Below are positions 1 through 5,349 of a stretch of 5,359 nucleotides of DNA, piece after piece. Both the position numbers and the translations under genes were made by a program. How positions within the stretch are numbered: position 1 is the first letter of the stretch; the number at the start of each line of letters is the position of its first letter. The notes below the pieces were generated by a model. It was not told the DNA's origin. It worked only from the letters and a program-made list of their open reading frames with translations, and searched no databases. The stretch lies in contig CABMPP010000064.1 in NCBI GenBank assembly GCA_902388495.1, positions 1 to 5,359 of the forward strand, given 5' to 3'. Source of the stretch: an uncultured Bacteroides sp. GTDB lineage: Bacteria > Bacteroidota > Bacteroidia > Bacteroidales > Bacteroidaceae.

Positions 1-35
1 GCACCTCCCCTTTCAGGCGGAGGAATTTGAGATAC
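1..35. repeat. Left copy of 35-bp inverted repeat flanking the operon
   Basis: These 35 bases are the reverse complement of 5315-5349 with one mismatch (A25 against C5325), so the four-gene operon lies between two inverted copies. Inside the copy CCTCC (4-8) can pair with GGAGG (19-23), so it is itself hairpin-prone. The repeat starts at the first base of the window, so its outer part is not visible. It is most likely half of a dispersed palindromic intergenic element of the sort common in Bacteroides; a recombination site is a less likely alternative. Confidence 0.85.
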
Positions 36-60
36 TCCGTAAATTCCCATTTATACAATA

Positions 61-101
61 AAAAAGGAATATCCCCGAATGCATCGGGAATATTCCTTTT
101 T
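61..101 (-). terminator. Intrinsic terminator of the gad operon
   Basis: Bases 61-78 pair with 84-101: a 12-bp outer stem, one C/A mismatch (73/89) and a 5-bp GC-rich inner stem around the 5-nt loop ATGCA. In the minus-strand transcript the stem runs directly into six U residues (65-60). It begins 22 nt past the gadC stop, which fits the end of the operon transcript. The plus-strand side also ends in five T residues, so the hairpin may stop convergent transcription as well. Confidence 0.9.
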
Positions 102-123
102 AAATTTAGTCATTTATACTCTT

Positions 124-1722
124 TTATTCTTTGGGAGGCGTATCTGTCCCCTTTGTTACATCTCCATTACCAACAGTAACATGGGTTGTAGCAGCATTGC
201 TTACTGTACTTGCAGTAGCATTGGCACTCACCGTTGCCGTTGCAGTCTTTCCGGCTACTTGTACCGCAGGCTGTTCTTCCCAATGGAACGGTTCGAAGCT
301 ACTGTTCGGATCTACCCATGACGGTTTCTTCGAAGCATAGATCACGAACGGAGCGATTACCACGATGAGCGCACCGATGATAAGCACCGAGAACCATACC
401 GTATTACTACCCGTTGAAATCTGGCTGGGCGGAATAAAGCTCAGCACAAATGCCAGCAGTGAACCGCAGAAACCAAGTCCGCCGATGATCCACATCAATC
501 CGTTGCCACCCTTACCAATACGGAACGGACGGTTCAGCTTCTTCATCTTATAGCGCAGTGCGATGGCTCCTGAGAACATCAACATATACATAATAAGGTA
601 AAGAATCACCGTCAGCTGCGACAGGATCTGGTAGAAACTCTGTACCGAAGGCATTACTACGAACAGCAGACTCAGTACTGTCACTGCAATTCCTTGTACA
701 TACAGAATGTTCTTCTGTACACCCAGCTTGTTCGTCTTCTGGAAGAACGGAGGCATGTAACCGGCTTTACCTACGGCAAAGATACCCTTGGACGGACCGG
801 CAACCCACGTCAGTACCCCTGCCAACACACCGAATGCCAAAGCGATGGCAATGATCGGCGACAGCCAGGAAGCATGGATATAGCGGAAATAATTATCGAA
901 CCCTACCAGCAAACTCTGCGTCAAGCTGATGTCCTTGGCCGGGATGATGACACCCAGTGAGAACGTACCCAGCACGAAGATGATTACCGTAATCAGTGCA
1001 CCGATAAATACCGCCTTCGGATAGTTGCGCGACGGATTCTCAACGTCCTTCACGTGGATACCACCCATCTCCATACCAGCGTAGAAGAGGAAGATACTTG
1101 CGGCAAGCACCACATTGTCGAAGTTGGTGAAGTCCGGGAAGAAGCTGCTGTGGAAGTCCATATTGGAGTGTCCTCCGGTGGCCAGGTAAATGATGCCGAG
1201 GATAATCAGCAACCCGGCCGGAATGATGGTTCCGACCATACCACCCACTTTGGCAACCTTGCCTACCCAGCTCATACCTTTCATCGAAATGAATGTAGCC
1301 AGCCAGTAGATGATAAGCACCACGACAAGCGTATAATACTTGTTGTTTGCCAGCGACATGTCGTGCACGTCGTTCATGCCGATGAAGGCGATGGACACGG
1401 CGCCGAACGTCAGTACCGTGGGGTACCAGATGGTACTCTCGATCCACTGTACCCAGATGGCGAGGAATCCCCACTTCTTGCCGTAGGCTTCGCCTACCCA
1501 GCGGAACACACCACCTTGCTTGTCCTGGAACATGGCAGCCAGTTCCGCAGCGACGAGTGACGTCGGTATCAGGAAAACAATAGCTGCAAATAGATAGTAG
1601 AAGGCCGAACTCATTCCGTATACGGCCTCGGCCGGTAGTCCGCGCAGGGATACAACGGCCGTTACATTCATGATAGCCAGCGTAAACACGCCCAGCTTCA
1701 CTGTTTGTTTAATATTTGCCAT
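124..1722 (-). CDS. gadC: GadC-type glutamate:GABA antiporter (APC superfamily)
   Basis: A 532-residue inner-membrane transporter with about twelve hydrophobic segments between residues 10 and 464. It is predicted to import glutamate and export GABA, completing the acid-resistance cycle started by GadB. Recognisable blocks shared with E. coli GadC are GGVFRWV with KWGF (70-86), FFPDF (194-198), the MEMGG..HV..VENPSR.YP block (217-235), the WVAGPSKG helix (306-313), FVLSFIPP (425-432) and APFVIYA (457-463). Two differences stand out: the TM1 region reads SLRGLP (25-30) where E. coli has VYEYP, and the C-terminal tail from about 474 is an Ala/Thr/Val/Ser-rich stretch with no visible likeness to the E. 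coli C-plug. The length is near the 511 residues of E. coli GadC. The ATG at 1722 is preceded by an A/T-rich stretch without a Shine-Dalgarno. It is the last gene of the operon, 102 nt after the channel gene. A related amino-acid antiporter with other substrates cannot be excluded, but the neighbours support glutamate/GABA. Confidence 0.92.
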   Translation of the reverse strand: MANIKQTVKLGVFTLAIMNVTAVVSLRGLPAEAVYGMSSAFYYLFAAIVFLIPTSLVAAELAAMFQDKQGGVFRWVGEAYGKKWGFLAIWVQWIESTIWYPTVLTFGAVSIAFIGMNDVHDMSLANNKYYTLVVVLIIYWLATFISMKGMSWVGKVAKVGGMVGTIIPAGLLIILGIIYLATGGHSNMDFHSSFFPDFTNFDNVVLAASIFLFYAGMEMGGIHVKDVENPSRNYPKAVFIGALITVIIFVLGTFSLGVIIPAKDISLTQSLLVGFDNYFRYIHASWLSPIIAIALAFGVLAGVLTWVAGPSKGIFAVGKAGYMPPFFQKTNKLGVQKNILYVQGIAVTVLSLLFVVMPSVQSFYQILSQLTVILYLIMYMLMFSGAIALRYKMKKLNRPFRIGKGGNGLMWIIGGLGFCGSLLAFVLSFIPPSQISTGSNTVWFSVLIIGALIVVIAPFVIYASKKPSWVDPNSSFEPFHWEEQPAVQVAGKTATATVSANATASTVSNAATTHVTVGNGDVTKGTDTPPKE

Positions 1723-1824
1723 AAGTTAAGGTTTTAAGTGAAAAATATTCTTTAAATCAGCGTCTATAACAACACCCCGGCGGAGTTGTTTCCCGCCCAT
1801 AAAGGAAAGTTAGGGTTTTAACAG
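1723..1824 (-). promoter_or_regulatory. Structured channel-gadC intergenic spacer (direct repeat plus hairpin)
   Basis: The 102-nt spacer has a near-perfect 15-bp direct repeat at its ends: AAGTTAAGGTTTTAA at 1723-1737 and AAGTTAGGGTTTTAA at 1807-1821 (14/15 identical). Between them AACAAC (1768-1773) can pair with GTTGTT (1785-1790), and alternatively GGCGG (1779-1783) with CCGCC (1793-1797); the two folds compete for the same bases. Neither is followed by a U-tract on the minus strand, so this does not look like a terminator. A role in tuning gadC translation or expression is inference. Confidence 0.5.
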
Positions 1825-2565
1825 TTACGCATCAGTAGCTTTGTCTTGCTTCTGCGCCATTTTCTTGTAGAAATCCTCTTTCTCCTTGTTGCGTCGTTGC
1901 ACCAGGCTCGTTACGTACACTGTGAAAATAGGAAACATCATCATGCCCAGCGCTGCCAGCAGCACGGACAGCACACGTCCCGTGACGGTGACCGCTATGA
2001 TATTGGACCCTACCGTCGTTACATCCATAAATGCCCACCACAGTGCATCCCCGTATCCTTTTACCAAAGCATTCACATCGTGCTCCGTCACGTAGAAGGC
2101 CAGGCTTGCGAAGTAGACTGTCGCCAGCAGCATCGTCAGATAGGAGACGAACAGGCCCGATGCACGGTTATACGTCAGCCAACCCACCACGATAGCCATG
2201 GCATATCCACCCCGCACCAACGGGATGAAGCGCAGCATGTAGGTCACTTCGGGCGAGAAGGTCCATCCCATGTAGGCAATGATGTTTTGATAGGGGATAG
2301 CCACCAGCAGGAAGATGAAGTGCGTGGCCACGTAGCGTCCCTTGTTTTCTGCCAGAAACCATTCCAGCACAAAATCTGCCAGGAACAGCGCACATATCCA
2401 CAACTGCACTTTCATGTAGACCGACTGCTCGTAGAAAGGAATTCCCTCGAATGTGTCGACCGAGATACTGATGACCAGAAATAGCGAAAGCAGCAGGATG
2501 ATGACATGCAAGATGCCATAAATGCCTTTCTCTCGCAATACAAATTCTGATAGAGCCATTTTCAT
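1825..2565 (-). CDS. Six-TM voltage-gated-like cation channel with atypical TVGSN filter
   Basis: A 246-residue membrane protein with the layout of the voltage-gated ion channel superfamily: S1 about 17-35, S2 about 51-71, S3 about 80-92, S4 about 108-128, S5 about 136-160, pore helix and filter about 170-189, S6 about 196-221, then a short charged cytoplasmic tail (about 223-246) with no RCK or cyclic-nucleotide domain. The pore aligns without gaps to KcsA: ALWWAFMDVTTVGSN here against ALWWSVETATTVGYG. Thus the filter Tyr and second Gly are Ser187 and Asn188, the following Asp is Ile189, and Asp181 replaces a Thr in the pore helix. S4 shows only Arg112 and Arg118 as basic residues. The codons are clean and in frame, so a sequencing error is unlikely. 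Family knowledge would call this a K+ channel; the filter argues against ordinary K+ selectivity. Its place between glsA and gadC suggests a role in charge or ion balance during acid stress (inference). The start at 2565 has AGGA 9-12 nt upstream; Met3 is an alternative. Confidence 0.88.
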   Translation of the reverse strand: MKMALSEFVLREKGIYGILHVIILLLSLFLVISISVDTFEGIPFYEQSVYMKVQLWICALFLADFVLEWFLAENKGRYVATHFIFLLVAIPYQNIIAYMGWTFSPEVTYMLRFIPLVRGGYAMAIVVGWLTYNRASGLFVSYLTMLLATVYFASLAFYVTEHDVNALVKGYGDALWWAFMDVTTVGSNIIAVTVTGRVLSVLLAALGMMMFPIFTVYVTSLVQRRNKEKEDFYKKMAQKQDKATDA

Positions 2566-2576
2566 AATGATGTCCT

Positions 2577-2665
2577 GTTATAAAGTTATGAGTTATAAAG
2601 TTATGAGTTATTTATTTGTACGCACTGCAAATCAACGAATAACTCATAACTTTATAACTCATAAC
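2577..2665 (-). repeat. Inverted array of GTTAT units between glsA and the channel gene
   Basis: Bases 2585-2612 are the exact reverse complement of 2638-2665 (28 bp, no mismatch), separated by 25 nt. Each arm is made of alternating 7- and 8-nt units (GTTATGA, GTTATAAA on the minus strand), giving a 15-nt period; the arm nearest the channel gene carries about one extra unit (2577-2584). Within the 25-nt spacer ATTTG can pair with CAAAT (2614-2618 with 2628-2632). In the mRNA the hairpin starts 11 nt after the glsA stop and ends 19 nt before the channel ATG. There is no U-tract, so it is not a typical terminator. It could protect mRNA ends or set the expression ratio (inference). Confidence 0.85.
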
Positions 2666-2676
2666 AGATAAAAAGC

Positions 2677-3645
2677 TTAGTCTGTTGTAATCGTCACACG
2701 GTCACCGTTGAACACGCCCAGTCCGAGCTTGTTCATGATGTACTTGATGGCCTGTTGCGCCTTCACGGAGTTACCGGCTTCGTCCAAAGGAGGTGCGAAA
2801 GCCGATACACCCATTACGCCGGGCAATACTGCCATCACGCCGCCGCCCACACCGCTCTTGGCAGGTATGCCGGCGGTATACATCCAGTCGCCCGAATGCT
2901 CGTAGAAGCCTACGGTAGAGATCATGGAAGTGATCTTAGGCGCCAGGCTGGCTTCGAATACAGTCTGATGGGTGACGGGGTTCACACCGTTGTTGGCAAT
3001 GGTTCCGGCGGCGATACCTAGCTGCTGGGCGGTGATGCCGAGGGAGCATTGACGGGTGTAAAGGTCGAGTGCCATATCCGGGTCGTCGTAGATGCGGCCG
3101 TAGTTCTTCAGCAACCAGGCAATGGAGCGGTTGTTGAAGTTAGTGGCCGTTTCCGACTTGTACAGTTCGTCGATGAGCTGCGGGGCGGAACCGCACAGCT
3201 CGGTGATGTTCTGCACAATGGCTTCCCATTTCTTGTCGCTCTGTCCCACCGGCTGCACCATGGAGCAAGCAGATATGGCGCCTGCGTTTACCAGCGGTGT
3301 AGAGGGATGATCGTTCTCCAGCAAGATGGCGATGATGGAGTTGAACGGCAGACCTGTGGCGTCGGCACCAATCATATCCAGCACTTTCTGTGCACCGTAT
3401 TGGCGCAGGATGAGGATGGCAGTATGCACTTTCGATACCGACTCGATGCCGAAACGGTAGTCCGTATCGCCGATATTGATGGTCTTTCCGTCCATCAGGC
3501 AGATGCTGAGGCCGAACAGTTTAGAATCAATATTGGCAAGATAGGGGATATAGTCGGCATTCTTTCCGCCGGTGTTGCCCTTCACCTCGTTGTAGGCTTT
3601 CTGGGCTACTTCTTTGATTTGAGAAATTGATATTTTCTTATCCAT
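2677..3645 (-). CDS. glsA: Glutaminase (serine-dependent, GlsA/YbaS family)
   Basis: A 322-residue cytosolic enzyme predicted to hydrolyse L-glutamine to L-glutamate and ammonia. It has the beta-lactamase-like glutaminase signatures in order: the S-x-x-K catalytic motif at Ser69-Val-Ser-Lys72, PLVNAGAIS (117-125) with Asn120, SETATNFNNR (164-173), the YTAGIPAKSGVGGG block (256-269) with Tyr256 and Lys263-Ser264-Gly265, and the family-typical GVSAFAPPLDEAGNSVK (279-295). Length matches the bacterial family (E. coli YbaS is 310). No signal peptide or extra domain is seen. Placed directly after gadB, it can feed the decarboxylase from glutamine, and the ammonia released takes up protons, as known for acid-activated YbaS. 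The ATG at 3645 lacks a clear Shine-Dalgarno and follows a repeat hairpin by 19 nt. Identity is very secure; acid activation is inferred from the context. Confidence 0.97.
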   Translation of the reverse strand: MDKKISISQIKEVAQKAYNEVKGNTGGKNADYIPYLANIDSKLFGLSICLMDGKTINIGDTDYRFGIESVSKVHTAILILRQYGAQKVLDMIGADATGLPFNSIIAILLENDHPSTPLVNAGAISACSMVQPVGQSDKKWEAIVQNITELCGSAPQLIDELYKSETATNFNNRSIAWLLKNYGRIYDDPDMALDLYTRQCSLGITAQQLGIAAGTIANNGVNPVTHQTVFEASLAPKITSMISTVGFYEHSGDWMYTAGIPAKSGVGGGVMAVLPGVMGVSAFAPPLDEAGNSVKAQQAIKYIMNKLGLGVFNGDRVTITTD

Positions 3646-3652
3646 ATCATTA

Positions 3653-3714
3653 TAAGGTGTTAAAGTGATAGGGTGTTAAGGTGATATCACTCTGTCACCT
3701 TATCACTCTATCAC
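3653..3714 (-). repeat. Inverted array of 8-nt GTGATA units between gadB and glsA
   Basis: On the minus strand the gap reads as nearly four 8-nt units (GTGATAGA, GTGATAAG, GTGACAGA, GTGATA; 3714-3685) followed by four inverted units (TCACCTTA, ACACCCTA, TCACTTTA, ACACCTTA; 3684-3653). The best simple hairpin pairs 3665-3684 with 3695-3714 (18/20) around a 10-nt loop; GTGATATCAC at 3681-3690 is a perfect palindrome. The hairpin begins 6 nt after the gadB stop and ends 19 nt before the glsA ATG. There is no U-tract. Its layout mirrors the array before the channel gene although the unit sequence differs. Confidence 0.82.
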
Positions 3715-3720
3715 ATTCTA

Positions 3721-5157
3721 CTATTTTTTGTGAGCGCGGCAACCGTGATTGAACACTTTGCTTTCTATCGGCAGATTTTTGTCCTGTGCCATGCGGGTAG
3801 GAGTCGGATAGTCCAGCTTCTCCAGTTCGGCGATGGCGTTCTTGATGTCGCCCAGCAACATGTCGGCCATGTCGCGGCTGAATCCCTGACGGACAACGAC
3901 ACGCATCACGACGTAATCTTCCAGCTTGGAAGGCAATGTGTATGCCGGTACCATCCAGCCATGTTGAGCCAGCTTGTCTTGCAGGTCGTACAACGTCCAT
4001 TTGGCAGTTCTTGCATAGTCAGGCTTCAAGTACCAGATGAACAACGGGTTCACTACGTCTTCGGAGTAGTTGACGAACGGAGCCATCTTGCCTATTTCGC
4101 GGTGGATGTATTTTGCGATGCTCAGTGAATTGAACTGTACTTCCTTGTAACCTTGGAATCCGAGGCGGATAAATTGGTAATACTGTCCCAGGATTTGTGC
4201 GGCAGGACGGGAGAAGTTCAAACCGACTTGTGTGATGTTGGCGCCGAGGTAGTTGACGCTGAATGACATTTCTTCGGGCAGATATTCCTTGCCTTTCCAA
4301 ACAACCCAGCCCAGACCCGGGTAAACCAAACCGAACTTGTGTCCGCTGACGCTGATGGAGAGTACCCACTTCAGGCGGAAGTCCCATTTCGTATCAGGAT
4401 AGAGGAACGGGAGGATGAAACCGCCGCTGGCAGCATCTACGTGGATAGGAATGTCGTAGCCGGTTTTGGCATTGTAAGCGTCGAGGGCTTTGTCCAGTGC
4501 TTCGACGTCATCGTTCAGTCCCGTCCACGTTACGCCTTGGATGGGTACGATACAGATGGTGTTTTCGTCGCACATCTTCAGGGCTTCTTCGGGGTCGAGT
4601 GTGGTCTTGTCCAGCGTCAAGGGTACTTCACGCATTTCAATCTGCCACAGTTGGGCGAATTTTTCCCATACCACCTGGAAACCGGTGGAGATAACGAAGT
4701 TCGGTTTGTCGAACGGTTTGCCTTCGGCCTGGCGTTTCTTGCGCCAACGCAACCAAGCGGCTACACCACCCAACATACAGGCTTCTGAAGAACCGATGGC
4801 CAGTGCGCCGGTTTTCCAGGTATCCTTTTCGGGGGAGTTCCAGAGGTTGGCAACGATGTTGATACATTTACCGTTCATTACGGCGATGCGCGGATATTCG
4901 GTCTCGTCGATGTAGTTGATGTTTATGGCTTCGTTCATCAGCTTGGTGGCGTAGTCGTCCATATAGGTAGTGACGAACGTAGCCAGGTTGAGGCGAGGCT
5001 GTGTTTGGGCGAATGTTTCGTCTTTTACCATCTGGTAGGCTATCTCCGGAGTGGTAGGTCCATCGGGGATTTTCTCTACCGGTGAGGGTTGCAACATACG
5101 GTTTGAACCGAATACGTCAGTTTTTGCATCTCCTTTTCTGAAATTCAAATCTTCCAT
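3721..5157 (-). CDS. gadB: Glutamate decarboxylase (PLP-dependent, class II)
   Basis: A 478-residue cytosolic enzyme that decarboxylates L-glutamate to GABA and CO2, consuming one proton per turnover. It aligns along its length with E. coli GadA/GadB (466 residues): NLATF (57-61), IGSSEACMLGG (121-131), CDENTICIVPIQGVTWTG (196-213), HVDAASGGF (239-247) with Asp241 placed to contact the PLP ring nitrogen, SVSGHKFG (269-276) with Lys274 as the PLP Schiff-base lysine, NYLGANITQVGLNFSRPA (302-319), and WTLYDLQDKLAQHGWMVPAYTLP (387-409). The N-terminus is polar, as in the E. coli enzyme where it takes part in acid-induced membrane association. The C-terminus ends in a tail with two histidines (471, 476) and a cysteine (473), different in sequence from the E. 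coli end, where His465 silences the enzyme at neutral pH. It is the first gene of the operon, after a 157-nt leader with a GC hairpin. The ATG at 5157 is in an A/T-rich context without a Shine-Dalgarno. All catalytic residues are intact. Confidence 0.98.
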   Translation of the reverse strand: MEDLNFRKGDAKTDVFGSNRMLQPSPVEKIPDGPTTPEIAYQMVKDETFAQTQPRLNLATFVTTYMDDYATKLMNEAININYIDETEYPRIAVMNGKCINIVANLWNSPEKDTWKTGALAIGSSEACMLGGVAAWLRWRKKRQAEGKPFDKPNFVISTGFQVVWEKFAQLWQIEMREVPLTLDKTTLDPEEALKMCDENTICIVPIQGVTWTGLNDDVEALDKALDAYNAKTGYDIPIHVDAASGGFILPFLYPDTKWDFRLKWVLSISVSGHKFGLVYPGLGWVVWKGKEYLPEEMSFSVNYLGANITQVGLNFSRPAAQILGQYYQFIRLGFQGYKEVQFNSLSIAKYIHREIGKMAPFVNYSEDVVNPLFIWYLKPDYARTAKWTLYDLQDKLAQHGWMVPAYTLPSKLEDYVVMRVVVRQGFSRDMADMLLGDIKNAIAELEKLDYPTPTRMAQDKNLPIESKVFNHGCRAHKK

Positions 5158-5182
5158 ATAAATAAGTTTTTAAAGGTTTAGG

Positions 5183-5203
5183 CGGCGGGGCGTTTCCCCG
5201 TCG
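5183..5203 (-). promoter_or_regulatory. GC-rich hairpin in the gadB leader
   Basis: CGGGG (5186-5190) pairs with CCCCG (5196-5200) around a 5-nt loop, and after one mismatch in the transcript two more pairs form (5183-5184 with 5202-5203). The hairpin ends 25 nt before the gadB ATG and is followed by A/T-rich sequence rather than a U-tract at its base, so a 5'-UTR structure is more likely than a terminator. Its loop side reads GGGGAAAC in the transcript, similar to GGGAAAC in the hairpin region before gadC. The function is unknown. Confidence 0.5.
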
Positions 5204-5309
5204 AATTTCCCACAAGAACGAGGTTTGCGGAGGAAAGTTCCGGCGATTTACATATTTTGGCGTTTATTAAAGGGTGGGGGATAAATGATGATTTAGCGTC
5301 GTGTGATAA

Positions 5310-5339
5310 CAAGTGTATCTCAAACTCCTCCGCCTGAAA
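5310..5339 (-). promoter_or_regulatory. Weak candidate gadB promoter overlapping the right repeat
   Basis: On the minus strand TACACTTG (5317-5310) matches the Bacteroides -7 consensus TAnnTTTG at five of six fixed positions, and TTTC (5339-5336) lies 18 nt upstream as a 3/4 match to the -33 box TTTG; usual spacing is about 19-21. If used, transcription would begin near 5303 and leave a leader of about 145 nt that includes the GC hairpin. No better match was seen between 5158 and 5314, but the true promoter could also lie beyond the window. Confidence 0.25.
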
Positions 5340-5349
5340 GGGGAGGTGC
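5315..5349. repeat. Right copy of 35-bp inverted repeat flanking the operon
   Basis: This is the inverted partner of bases 1-35 (34 of 35 identical). It is followed at once by CCGC TT GCGG (5350-5359), a perfect 4-bp hairpin cut off by the window end. If the sequence continues with GGCGGAGGAG, the element would be one large palindrome of which this is the left half; that is inference because the rest is outside the window. It lies 157 nt upstream of the gadB start. Confidence 0.85.

Noticed and set aside
79..340. Plus-strand ORFs of 69-80 codons over the gadC end
   Set aside because: They lie antisense to the low-complexity gadC tail or run out of the terminator hairpin, and their proteins show no recognisable pattern.
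1054..1560. 168-codon plus-strand ORF and the 144-codon minus-strand ORF at 1040-1474
   Set aside because: Both are other-frame shadows of gadC; compositions rich in His/Arg/Gly are typical of shadows and no domain is visible.
1740..1773. Possible internal promoter before gadC: TATTTTTC (1747-1740) with GTTG (1773-1770) on the minus strand
   Set aside because: The -7 box matches TAnnTTTG at five of six positions, but the GTTG spacing is 22 nt and the region is AT-rich, so a chance match is likely.
2002..2013. TVGSN filter as a sequencing or frame error
   Set aside because: The codons GTA GGG TCC AAT read cleanly in frame, and turning TCC AAT into TAT GGT-type codons would need several base changes.
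1846..2484. 212-codon plus-strand ORF opposite the channel gene
   Set aside because: It is antisense to a gene with clear TM and pore motifs; its product is rich in His, Gln and Arg without structure, as expected of a shadow.
2585..2665. Long hairpin as a transcription terminator after glsA
   Set aside because: No U-tract follows the stem on the minus strand, the stem is AT-rich, and the operon logic requires read-through to the channel and gadC.
3049..3630. 193-codon plus-strand ORF opposite glsA
   Set aside because: Fully antisense to a canonical glutaminase and without recognisable motifs.
2577..3714. Repeat arrays as CRISPR
   Set aside because: Units are 7-8 nt, arranged in inverted halves, with no unique spacers of regular length and no cas genes.
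4339..4915. Plus-strand ORFs of 149 and 141 codons opposite gadB
   Set aside because: Shadows of the well-conserved decarboxylase coding sequence.
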